In this document: piece by piece, positions 1 through 5,757 of the stretch
How the letters are laid out: every line of letters begins with the position of its first letter
Position numbering within the stretch: the first letter of the stretch is position 1
Assembly: GCA_030039575.1 (NCBI GenBank)
Contig: JASHVH010000499.1
Span: 1-7,709 of the forward strand
DNA length: 7,709 nucleotides
Reading direction: 5' to 3'
Source: Acidimicrobiales bacterium
Lineage (GTDB): Bacteria > Actinomycetota > Acidimicrobiia > Acidimicrobiales > Palsa-688
Translations under genes and position numbers: made by a program
Notes under the pieces: model-generated
Databases searched by the model: none
Seen by the model: the letters and a program-made list of their open reading frames with translations, nothing else
Told to the model about the DNA's origin: nothing

Positions 1-1
1 C

Positions 2-622
2 AAAGGCTCGACCATCAAGTCGATCAGCCAGCTACGCGGGAAGACGATCGCCGTAGCCCAGGGCAGCTCGGCCGACTACCACCTGCTGACCGTGCTAAAC
101 AAAGCCGGCCTGACCGTCCATGACGTCACGCTCGATTACTTGCAACCCGCCGAAGGCCTGGCGGCGCTGGAATCCGGCAAGGTCGACGCCTGGGACATCT
201 GGACCCCGTACATCGAAGAGGTCGTCGACGAGCACGGGGCCCGGATCCTCGTCAACGGTGACGGTTTTGGCAGTAAGTACAGCTTTGTCGTCGCTTCTCG
301 CACCGCGCTCGACAACCCGGCCAAAGCCGCCGCTATAAGTGTCTACTTGACGGACCTCGACAAGGCGTACTTGTGGGAGAAGTCTCATTCCAGTGCGTGG
401 GCCACCAATTGGGCGCAGGGGACGGGTCTGCCCCTAAGCATCATGGACCAGGCGACAAAGGACGAGTCGATAACCCCGGTGCCCATTACGAGCGCTGTCG
501 TTACCGCCGAACAAGGCCTCGTCAACGCCTTCTACGCCGCCGGGCTGATCCCGAAGAAGTTCAATTTCGTGGACTATTCGTACGAAGGCTTCAACGCCGA
601 CGTCGCCAAAGCGTCTCAATAA
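2..622 (+). CDS. SsuA-type aliphatic sulfonate ABC transporter substrate-binding protein (5' end missing)
   Basis: This is the C-terminal 206 residues of a periplasmic-binding-protein-like sulfonate receptor; the gene begins left of the window, so the signal sequence is not visible. The reading frame is open from base 2 to the TAA at 620-622. Family hallmarks are an early 'LRGKTIAVAQGSSADYHLL' segment, which in SsuA/NMT1-type receptors opens the second lobe, and 'ALESGKVDAWDIWTPYIE', closely matching the 'ALxSGKVDAWxIWDPY' ligand-cleft segment of SsuA proteins. Such receptors bring alkanesulfonates, or sulfate esters in AtsR-type systems, to an SsuBC-type importer. No permease or ATPase gene for it lies in the window; they would have to be upstream or elsewhere. 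The TauD-like gene starts 20 bases downstream and is probably cotranscribed, which fits organosulfur uptake. The exact substrate (taurine, alkylsulfonate or alkylsulfate) cannot be told from sequence. Confidence 0.88.
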   Translation, partial: KGSTIKSISQLRGKTIAVAQGSSADYHLLTVLNKAGLTVHDVTLDYLQPAEGLAALESGKVDAWDIWTPYIEEVVDEHGARILVNGDGFGSKYSFVVASRTALDNPAKAAAISVYLTDLDKAYLWEKSHSSAWATNWAQGTGLPLSIMDQATKDESITPVPITSAVVTAEQGLVNAFYAAGLIPKKFNFVDYSYEGFNADVAKASQ

Positions 623-631
623 CAGGACAAA

Positions 632-637
632 AGGAGA
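632..637 (+). promoter_or_regulatory. Ribosome binding site that sets the TTG start of the dioxygenase gene
   Basis: AGGAGA at 632-637, within AAAAGGAGAAA, sits 5-6 bases before TTG at 643. It is the only good Shine-Dalgarno near the 5' end of this reading frame. The frame stays open upstream to 373, but that part overlaps the substrate-binding-protein gene and has no supporting signal. The same AGGAGAAACCC string recurs before the pst permease gene at 2897-2907. Confidence 0.75.
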
Positions 638-642
638 AACCC

Positions 643-1614
643 TTGAGCACCGCTAGCTCCACATCAGTTAAGGTCCGGACCGGCCCGAGCCAGGGTGAAC
701 CGGCTACCCACCCCATCACGCCGGTGATCGGGGCGGAAATCTCCGGCGTAAACCTGGCCCGCGTCGACGACGCCGCCGTGGCCGCCATCCAGGCCGCCCT
801 TCTGGACCACAAAGTCCTTTTCTTCCGGGACCAGGACATAACCCAGGACGACCAGATCGCCTTCGCCCAGCGGTTGGGCGAGCTCACTGGTGGTCACCCC
901 ACGCTGCCCTCACCCGAGGGGCAACAGTTCGTCCTGGAACTCGACTCGCTCCTCGGCGGGCGGGCGGACCACTGGCACACAGACGTCACCTTCGCCCTCG
1001 AACCACCGGCCATCTCGATACTGCGGGCGGTCGTCCTGCCGCCCGTGGGCGGCGACACCCAATGGGCCAATACACAAGCGGCCTACGACCGGCTGCCCGG
1101 CCCGCTCCAGCGCCTGGCGGCCGAACTGCACGCCGTCCACACCAATGCCTACGACTACAGCCGTCCCGTCGGTCCGGACGGCGACGAGCCAACCCGCCGG
1201 CACAGGGACCAGTTCACCTCAACGGTGTTCGAGACCGAGCACCCCGTCGTGCGGGTCCACCCCGAGACGGGCCAGCCCACGCTCCTACTGGGCGGTTTCG
1301 CCCGCCAGATAGTAGGCCTGCCCTTTGACGCCTCTCGCGACCTGCTGCGGGTCTTTGGCACCTACGTGACGCGACCAGAGCACATCGTGAGGTGGCGGTG
1401 GCAACCAGGCGACGTTGCCATCTGGGACAACCGGGCCACCCAGCACTACGCGGTCAACGACTACGGCGATGCCCACAGGGTCGTCCAGCGGGTAACGGTC
1501 TCGGGGGCCCGCCCGGTGGGCCTGGACGGGTGGCGATCGGAGGCCCGCAAGGGTGACAACGGCCGGTACCAGGCGGGCTTTGGTGCCCGGGGCGGCAGCC
1601 TGGGCGACAACTAG
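643..1614 (+). CDS. TauD/TfdA-family Fe(II)/2-oxoglutarate dioxygenase, alkylsulfatase (AtsK)-like
   Basis: A 323-residue cytosolic non-heme iron dioxygenase, a usual length for the family. The facial triad is visible: His112 and Asp114 in 'HWHTDVTF' and the distal His268 in 'ATQHYAVNDY'. Arg279 and Arg283 fall 11 and 15 residues after the distal His, the spacing of the 2-oxoglutarate-binding arginines in TauD. The enzyme should couple decarboxylation of 2-oxoglutarate to hydroxylation next to a sulfonate or sulfate ester, releasing sulfite or sulfate plus an aldehyde. Segments such as 'YDYSRPV', 'FETEHPVVRVHPETG' and 'WQPGDVAIWDNRATQH' recall the alkylsulfatase branch (Pseudomonas AtsK, mycobacterial Rv3406) more than E. 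coli taurine dioxygenase; that is from memory, not a search. The start is TTG at 643, chosen for the AGGAG just upstream. The neighbouring sulfonate receptor supports a sulfur-scavenging role, probably induced by sulfate limitation. Substrate is uncertain within the family. Confidence 0.88.
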   Translation: MSTASSTSVKVRTGPSQGEPATHPITPVIGAEISGVNLARVDDAAVAAIQAALLDHKVLFFRDQDITQDDQIAFAQRLGELTGGHPTLPSPEGQQFVLELDSLLGGRADHWHTDVTFALEPPAISILRAVVLPPVGGDTQWANTQAAYDRLPGPLQRLAAELHAVHTNAYDYSRPVGPDGDEPTRRHRDQFTSTVFETEHPVVRVHPETGQPTLLLGGFARQIVGLPFDASRDLLRVFGTYVTRPEHIVRWRWQPGDVAIWDNRATQHYAVNDYGDAHRVVQRVTVSGARPVGLDGWRSEARKGDNGRYQAGFGARGGSLGDN

Positions 1615-1630
1615 GGCTGCGCAGCGGGTT

Positions 1631-1645
1631 TAGCGAAGCTCGCTA
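1631..1645 (+). repeat. Small perfect inverted repeat (hairpin) after the dioxygenase gene
   Basis: TAGCGA at 1631-1636 and TCGCTA at 1640-1645 are perfect inverted copies separated by AGC. They begin 16 bases after the dioxygenase stop. As RNA this is a 6-bp stem with a 3-base loop and no following U run. It may be part of a terminator region together with the larger hairpin at 1667-1696, or a short operator. The function is unproven. Confidence 0.45.
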
Positions 1646-1666
1646 CCTGGCGGGCCTCATTGGCCG

Positions 1667-1696
1667 GGCGGTCCCTCTCCCCCCGGGGGGACCGCC
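1667..1696 (+). terminator. Candidate GC-rich terminator hairpin after the sulfur operon
   Basis: GGCGGTCCC at 1667-1675 is perfectly complementary to GGGACCGCC at 1688-1696. The 12-base interval between them is itself C-rich then G-rich and could add pairs. The stem lies between the dioxygenase stop and the pstS promoter, where a transcript would be expected to end. There is no U tract, so it would be an actinobacterial-style terminator without one, or only a pause or stability structure. Confidence 0.5.
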
Positions 1697-1719
1697 TGCT
1701 GAGGCGCGGGCTCGATTAC

Positions 1720-1748
1720 TTGCACTCAATCCATCGCTCTAGTAGATT
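1720..1748 (+). promoter_or_regulatory. Likely sigma70-type promoter of the pst operon
   Basis: TTGCAC at 1720-1725 and TAGATT at 1743-1748 are separated by exactly 17 bases, a close match to a housekeeping -35/-10 pair. The predicted transcription start is near 1755, about 40 bases before the pstS ATG. The stretch is visibly more AT-rich than its surroundings. CTCAATC copies at 1725-1731 and 1755-1761 overlap the -35 end and the predicted start. I see no clear copy of the Streptomyces-type PHO box (GTTCACC direct repeats), so PhoP control cannot be claimed from sequence. Confidence 0.6.
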
Positions 1749-1777
1749 AGTCGGCTCAATCGGACCCATCAGATTGA
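1725..1777 (+). repeat. CTCAATC direct repeats and TCAATC/GATTGA inverted repeat across the pst promoter and leader
   Basis: CTCAATC occurs at 1725-1731 and 1755-1761, exactly 30 bp apart (about three helical turns). TCAATC at 1756-1761 also has an inverted copy, GATTGA at 1772-1777, across a 10-base loop. The elements bracket the -10 box and reach to three bases before the AGGAGG ribosome binding site. They could be operator half-sites or a leader stem-loop. Each arm is only 6-7 bases, so chance is possible. Confidence 0.4.
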
Positions 1778-1779
1778 CC

Positions 1780-1785
1780 AGGAGG
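1780..1785 (+). promoter_or_regulatory. Strong ribosome binding site of pstS
   Basis: AGGAGG at 1780-1785 lies 8 bases before ATG at 1794. A TTG at 1791 directly precedes this ATG in frame and is only 5 bases from the site. The ATG with better spacing is preferred. Confidence 0.75.
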
Positions 1786-1793
1786 AAGAGTTG

Positions 1794-2897
1794 ATGAAGA
1801 GACGTGCCGCTGTGGCGGCTCTGGCCTTGGTAGTGCCTCTGGCCTTAGGGACATCAATAGCAGTCGGCCAGGACAGGCCCGCCGCTCGAGTGGCTGACGC
1901 CTCGGGCAAAGACATCACGCTGGACGGCGCAGGCGCCAACTCCATCGAGCCCTTTTTCTCGGCCGTTTTTTACAATTACCACAAGCAGTACCCGAACGTC
2001 ACGATCAACTACTCGCCGGCGGGCAGCAGCGTTGGCGTCAGTGACATACAGCAGGACACGGTGGCTTTCGGCGACTCCGAGATCCCCATGGCGGCCAAGG
2101 ACCTGGCCAAGGCCAAGGGGACCGTGTTGCAAATCCCCGTCGACCTCGGCGGGGTAGCCATCAGCTACAACGTGCCGGGTGCGCCGAAGGGCCTGCGGCT
2201 GGACGGCTCGACGCTGGCGGCTATCTACGAGGGGGTCATCACCAACTGGGACAGCCCCGCCTTGGCCCAGGCTACGGGCGTGAGCAACCTCCCGAACCTG
2301 CGGATCGTGCCCGTGCACCGGGCCGATTCTTCGGGGCCCAGCTGGGACCTCGATGAGTACCTGATCCAGAACTCGTCCAGCTGGGTGTCCAAGACAGGCA
2401 CGACAGACCCGTCCAAGACTTGGCCGCTGACCTCGGTGGGTGTCGGTGAACAGCTCAACAGCGGCGTGGCCACATATATCGCCCAGACGCCGGGGGCGGT
2501 CGGGTACGTCGAGTACGGCTACTCCCTGGAGGCCGGCTTCACCGACGCCTCGATCAGGAACAAAGTGGGCGATTACGTGGCCCCGTCCTCCACGTCGATC
2601 GACGCCGCCGGCCTTCAGGCGGCCGGCAAACTATCAGCGAGCAACTTCAACATAATTGACGAGCCGGGGGCCGGCACCTACCCGCTGGCCAACTTCAGCT
2701 GGACGTTGCTTTACCAAAAGCAGTCCAATGCCAATACCGGGCTGGCCTTGCAGCGGTTGTTCACTTACGTGATCACCACCGGCCAGCTCCAGGCAGCCAA
2801 GCTCGGTTACGCCCCCCTCCCGCTGAGTGTGGTGGCCCTGTCCAAGGCCACCTTGGCGAAGGTTGAGAACTCGGCTGGCCAACTGCTAGCCACCTGA
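1794..2897 (+). CDS. pstS: Phosphate ABC transporter substrate-binding protein PstS, non-lipoprotein form
   Basis: A 367-residue secreted phosphate receptor that feeds the PstCAB importer encoded just downstream. Residues 1-27 form a signal peptide: MKRR, a long Ala/Leu/Val core, then 'SIAVGQ'. There is no cysteine anywhere in the protein, so the lipobox expected of a Gram-positive PstS is absent. Binding-site segments appear in the PstS order: 'DGAGANSIEPFF', 'SPAGSSVGVSDI', 'FGDSEIPM' (residues 92-99), 'IPVDLGGVAISYN', and 'HRADSSGPSWDLDEYL' with Arg176, Asp178 and Gly181, then 'PGAVGYVEYGYS'. Compared with E. coli PstS, the Asp of 'FGASD' is Glu96 here and the Thr of 'DGSGTS' is Pro182. 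ATG at 1794 is chosen for its AGGAGG spacing. The gene has its own likely promoter at 1720-1748. Phosphate is the best substrate call, but the substitutions leave some doubt about specificity. Confidence 0.9.
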   Translation: MKRRAAVAALALVVPLALGTSIAVGQDRPAARVADASGKDITLDGAGANSIEPFFSAVFYNYHKQYPNVTINYSPAGSSVGVSDIQQDTVAFGDSEIPMAAKDLAKAKGTVLQIPVDLGGVAISYNVPGAPKGLRLDGSTLAAIYEGVITNWDSPALAQATGVSNLPNLRIVPVHRADSSGPSWDLDEYLIQNSSSWVSKTGTTDPSKTWPLTSVGVGEQLNSGVATYIAQTPGAVGYVEYGYSLEAGFTDASIRNKVGDYVAPSSTSIDAAGLQAAGKLSASNFNIIDEPGAGTYPLANFSWTLLYQKQSNANTGLALQRLFTYVITTGQLQAAKLGYAPLPLSVVALSKATLAKVENSAGQLLAT

Positions 2898-2901
2898 GGA
2901 G
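2897..2901 (+). promoter_or_regulatory. Ribosome binding site overlapping the pstS stop, pointing to a CTG start
   Basis: AGGAG at 2897-2901 begins on the last base of the pstS stop codon. It is the only good Shine-Dalgarno before the fused permease gene, and it is spaced 5 bases from an in-frame CTG at 2907. A second purine run, GGAGG at 2909-2913, serves no start codon. The overlap suggests translational coupling with pstS. Confidence 0.55.
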
Positions 2902-2906
2902 AAACC

Positions 2907-4877
2907 CTGGAGGAAATAACTAACCGGGCCGCCAGCGCCGCCGGGGGGCAGGCCACGCTTGACCCCCCGGTTTTGCGCGCCGGCGAAGTGCCGGCCGTTC
3001 ATTGGGGTTCGTCCTCTACGCGTCTGCTGCTCCAGGGCCGCCAGGGCCAGAGACGAGGCCGGGCCTACCGGCCGGCGTACCTGGTGGGGGCGGCCGTTTT
3101 CGGGGCCGTTGTCATCGCCGTTGTCGTCAGCATCGCCACCGGCTCGGCCCAGGCGTTCGCCCACTACGGGTTGAGCTTCGTTTGGTCGGGCACCTGGTCG
3201 CCCACCACCGGGCAGTACGCCACCGGCATCCTCGTCGTCGGGACCGTGGTGACGACTGGGGCCGCCATGCTCTTGGCCACGCCGATCGGTTTGGGCGCCG
3301 CCGTTGCCCTCTCGGAGCTCGTCCCCCGCAAGGTGGCGGCGGCCGCCTCTACTTTTGTCGAGTTGCTAGCCGCGGTCCCGAGCATCGTCGTCGGCCTCTG
3401 GGCGTTGCTGGTGCTCTCGCCGATGTTCGCCCGGCACGTCGAGCCGTTCTTGCGCTCGCTGCCCGTGCTCGGCGGCGCGTTCAGTGGGCCCGCCTACGGC
3501 CCGAGCATCCTCCTCGCCGCCGTTGTGCTCGCCATCATGACATTGCCGACGCTGGTGGCGCTGTCCCGCACCGCTCTGCGCGGTGTCCCTGTCGAGGACC
3601 GGGAGGCGGCGCTGGCGTTGGGGGCGACCCGTTGGCAAGTGGTCCGCAAAGTGGTGCTCCCCACCGCCAGGCCGGGGATCGGGGCCGCGGTGACGTTGGC
3701 TCTGGGACGGGCCATGGGTGAAGCCATCGCGGTGGCCCTGGTAATTGGCAACCGGCCGGCCTTGCCCCACTCGTTGATAGCGCCGGGGGCAACGCTCGGG
3801 TCGGCCATCGTCAACCAGTTCGCCGAGGCGCAGCCGGGGCTCGGCACCAGCTCGGTGATCGCCCTCGGGGCTGTACTGTTGGTGCTCACGGTGGCTGTCA
3901 ACATCGTGGGCCAGATGCTCAGGCGGGCGGGCGCTTCGGCCGGGCCCATGGCGCCCTTGCCGGTGGGGGCTCCCGGTGGGGCGGTTTTGACCATTGAGGC
4001 GCCGGCCCAGTCCGTGGGCAAGGCCGCCTCGAGCGGGAGGGCCATCGCCGCTCCGCATAGCGCCGAGGGCTCGCTCCCGCGCCGCCTCGTATCGGGTGCT
4101 GTCGGCGAGGTCGCCTGTGTGGTGGCGCTGGTGGCGGCCATCGCCCCGCTGATCGCGCTCGGGTGGTACACCGTCGCTCGCGCTTGGCCCGCCCTCTCGT
4201 TCGGTTTCCTCGTCCACCCGGTGGTACCCTTCGGGGTCTCCGGGGGCGGTATTTCCACCGCCATCGCTGGCACTGCCCGGACGGTCGGCTTGGCCCTGGT
4301 GATGGCGGCGCCGGCAGGTTTGCTCACCGCCCTGTTCCTTTACGAGCGGCCGGGTCGTTTGCCGGCGGCACTACGTTTCAGCGCCGACGTCCTGAGCGGT
4401 GTCCCCTCCATAATCATCGGCATTTTCGCTTTTGAAGTTGTGGTCCGCCCCATGCACCATCCGTCGACCTTCGCGGGCGCCCTGGCTTTGGCGGTGCTGA
4501 TGCTCCCGATAATGGTGAGGGCGAGCGAGGAAGCAATCAGGTCGGTACCGGTGGACCTTCAGGAAGCTGGGGCGGCACTCGGGGCGGCCCGTTCGCGTGT
4601 GGTCCGTTCGGTGGTGCTGCGAGGGTCGCTGCCCGGGCTGATCTCGGGGAACCTGCTGGCTTTGGCCCGTGTCACCGGCGAGACGGCGCCGTTGCTCTTC
4701 ACCCTGGCTTCCCCGGCGCTGGCCATGTCCTTGCTCATATACACGAACGGTACGGAGCCCTTCCCGTCTGTACAACAAGAGGCCTGGGCCACCGCCTTCG
4801 TCCTGCTCGCCGCCGTGCTCGCCTTGAGCGCCATTGCGCGCGGCGCGGCTTGGACACTTACTAGGAGGGCCAGATGA
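2907..4877 (+). CDS. Fused phosphate ABC transporter permease, PstC domain followed by PstA domain
   Basis: One uninterrupted frame encodes both membrane subunits of the phosphate importer, about 656 residues from CTG 2907. The N-terminal half is PstC: six predicted membrane segments (roughly 58-80, 107-132, 154-172, 200-218, 257-282, 315-337), 'VELLAAVPSIVVGLWALLVLSP', the ATPase-contacting EAA loop 'EAALALGATRWQVV' (233-246) and 'GRAMGEAIAVALVIGN'. A Gly/Ala/Pro-rich linker spans about 339-392. The C-terminal half is PstA: six more segments (about 398-420, 450-477, 495-514, 523-539, 578-600, 625-644), 'LSGVPSIIIGIFAF', a second EAA loop 'EAGAALGAARSRVV' (553-566) and 'ARVTGETAPLLFTLAS'. The two subunits are normally separate proteins. 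The start is uncertain: no ATG exists, CTG 2907 has the only good ribosome site, and TTG 2973 or GTG 2988 are alternatives without one. The stop overlaps the pstB start as ATGA. Confidence 0.9.
   Translation: MEEITNRAASAAGGQATLDPPVLRAGEVPAVHWGSSSTRLLLQGRQGQRRGRAYRPAYLVGAAVFGAVVIAVVVSIATGSAQAFAHYGLSFVWSGTWSPTTGQYATGILVVGTVVTTGAAMLLATPIGLGAAVALSELVPRKVAAAASTFVELLAAVPSIVVGLWALLVLSPMFARHVEPFLRSLPVLGGAFSGPAYGPSILLAAVVLAIMTLPTLVALSRTALRGVPVEDREAALALGATRWQVVRKVVLPTARPGIGAAVTLALGRAMGEAIAVALVIGNRPALPHSLIAPGATLGSAIVNQFAEAQPGLGTSSVIALGAVLLVLTVAVNIVGQMLRRAGASAGPMAPLPVGAPGGAVLTIEAPAQSVGKAASSGRAIAAPHSAEGSLPRRLVSGAVGEVACVVALVAAIAPLIALGWYTVARAWPALSFGFLVHPVVPFGVSGGGISTAIAGTARTVGLALVMAAPAGLLTALFLYERPGRLPAALRFSADVLSGVPSIIIGIFAFEVVVRPMHHPSTFAGALALAVLMLPIMVRASEEAIRSVPVDLQEAGAALGAARSRVVRSVVLRGSLPGLISGNLLALARVTGETAPLLFTLASPALAMSLLIYTNGTEPFPSVQQEAWATAFVLLAAVLALSAIARGAAWTLTRRAR
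4863..4868 (+). promoter_or_regulatory. Ribosome binding site of pstB inside the permease gene end
   Basis: AGGAGG at 4863-4868 lies 5 bases before ATG 4874, which overlaps the permease TGA as ATGA. The arrangement supports ATG 4874 as the start and translation coupled to the permease. Confidence 0.75.
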
Positions 4878-5722
4878 CGGTTACGTCCCAACCCGGCGCG
4901 GCCGAATCGAACGCGTCTGCCTCGGGCCCCTCGGGCCCGGCCGCCGAGACAGTGCCACCCGCGCTCCGCTTCGAGGAAGTCTCGGTCGGGTTCAAAAACC
5001 ACATTGCGGTCCGCGGCGTCACCCTGGAGGTGCCCGCCCGCCAAGTGACTACCCTCGTCGGTCCCTCTGGGTGCGGCAAGACCACGCTGCTCCGGGCCGT
5101 GAACCGTATGCATGACCATCTGGACGGCCAGGTCGAAGGCCGGGTCCTCCTCGGCGACCTGGACGTGTATGGAGCGGGTACGCGCGCTGAGCTGGTCCGC
5201 AGCCGCGTGGGCATGGTCTTCCAGAGGCCGAACCCTTTCCCCACGATGAGCATCTTCGACAACGTCGTCTCCGGGTTGCGCTTCGCCGGCATCCGCAAGA
5301 AGCCCGTGTTGAAGGAGGCAGCCGAGCTGGCCCTGCGCCAGGCCGCTCTCTGGGACCTGGTGGAGCACCGTTTGCACCAGCCGGCGGTGCGCCTGTCAGG
5401 GGGCCAGCAACAGCGCCTGTGCATCGCCCGGGCACTGGCCGTCCAGCCCGAGGTGCTCCTGATGGACGAGCCCTGTTCGGCACTGGACCCGATCGCCACG
5501 GCCAAGGTCGAACAGCTCATAACCCGCCTGGCGCACGAGGTAACGGTGGTGTTGGTGACGCACAACATGTTCCAGGCCGCCCGGGTTTCCGACCATGTGG
5601 CCGTGTTGCTGATGGGCGAGGACCGTGTCGGTGAGCTGGTGGAAGCCGGGCCGGCCGCCAAGGTTCTGCACTCGCCGGACGACCCACGCACGATGGAGTA
5701 CGTGAGCGGGCGGGTCGGCTGA
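4874..5722 (+). CDS. pstB: Phosphate ABC transporter ATPase PstB
   Basis: A 282-residue cytoplasmic ATPase that powers the fused PstCA permease. All ABC motifs are present and intact: Walker A 'GPSGCGKT' (63-70), the Q-loop Gln117 in 'MVFQRPNPFP', signature 'LSGGQQQRLCIARAL' (from 174), Walker B 'VLLMDEP' (194-200) followed by 'CSALDP', and the switch His230 in 'VTHNMFQAARVSD'. 'QRPNPFPTMSIFDNV' and 'MDEPCSALDPIAT' are typical of the PstB subfamily and separate it from other ABC ATPases. The protein is somewhat longer than the usual 250-260 residues, because about 28 Ala/Ser/Gly/Pro-rich residues precede the first conserved strand 'LRFEEVSVGF'. That tail is probably disordered. The start ATG overlaps the permease stop. 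No phoU follows, although phoU commonly closes pst operons. Confidence 0.95.
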   Translation: MTVTSQPGAAESNASASGPSGPAAETVPPALRFEEVSVGFKNHIAVRGVTLEVPARQVTTLVGPSGCGKTTLLRAVNRMHDHLDGQVEGRVLLGDLDVYGAGTRAELVRSRVGMVFQRPNPFPTMSIFDNVVSGLRFAGIRKKPVLKEAAELALRQAALWDLVEHRLHQPAVRLSGGQQQRLCIARALAVQPEVLLMDEPCSALDPIATAKVEQLITRLAHEVTVVLVTHNMFQAARVSDHVAVLLMGEDRVGELVEAGPAAKVLHSPDDPRTMEYVSGRVG

Positions 5723-5733
5723 AGCACTGGGGC

Positions 5734-5743
5734 GGCGCGCGCC
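5734..5743 (+). repeat. 10-bp palindrome just upstream of the Rrf2 gene -10 box
   Basis: GGCGCGCGCC at 5734-5743 is a perfect palindrome ending two bases before the TACACT box. A regulator bound there would block the promoter, so it is a possible operator. It is all G and C in a GC-rich genome, which lowers its weight. Confidence 0.25.
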
Positions 5744-5745
5744 TC

Positions 5746-5751
5746 TACACT
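5746..5751 (+). promoter_or_regulatory. Candidate -10 box of a leaderless promoter for the Rrf2-family gene
   Basis: TACACT at 5746-5751 fits the TANNNT -10 pattern and ends 6 bases before GTG 5758, so transcription would begin at or next to the start codon. No Shine-Dalgarno precedes the GTG, as expected for a leaderless gene. A -35 element is not obvious, and it would fall at the very end of pstB. Confidence 0.5.
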
Positions 5752-5757
5752 GCCGTT

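Noticed and set aside
373..642. N-terminal extension of the dioxygenase by 90 residues
   Set aside because: It would overlap the sulfonate-receptor gene almost entirely, its translation is Arg-rich, and the Shine-Dalgarno at 632-637 marks TTG 643.
3960..4090. Possible frameshift joining separate pstC and pstA genes
   Set aside because: The linker reads in one frame without stops. I see no ribosome site followed by a start for a separate pstA, and composition is continuous, so a true fusion is the simpler reading. Read-level proof is not available here.
3366..4327. Long antisense frames (277 and 283 codons) opposite the permease gene
   Set aside because: They lie opposite a clearly conserved permease frame. 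Their translations are Arg/Pro/Gly/Thr-rich with no family motifs, as expected of shadow frames in GC-rich DNA.
1794..5722. Alternative identity of the ABC system as a molybdate, sulfate or phosphonate importer
   Set aside because: The permease halves, the ATPase signature context and the receptor segments all match the Pst family in order. Only two receptor ligand positions differ.
4861..5727. 288-codon antisense frame opposite pstB
   Set aside because: It is a mirror of the pstB frame. The translation is rich in Arg, Ser and Thr, without domains, and the plus-strand frame has every ABC motif.
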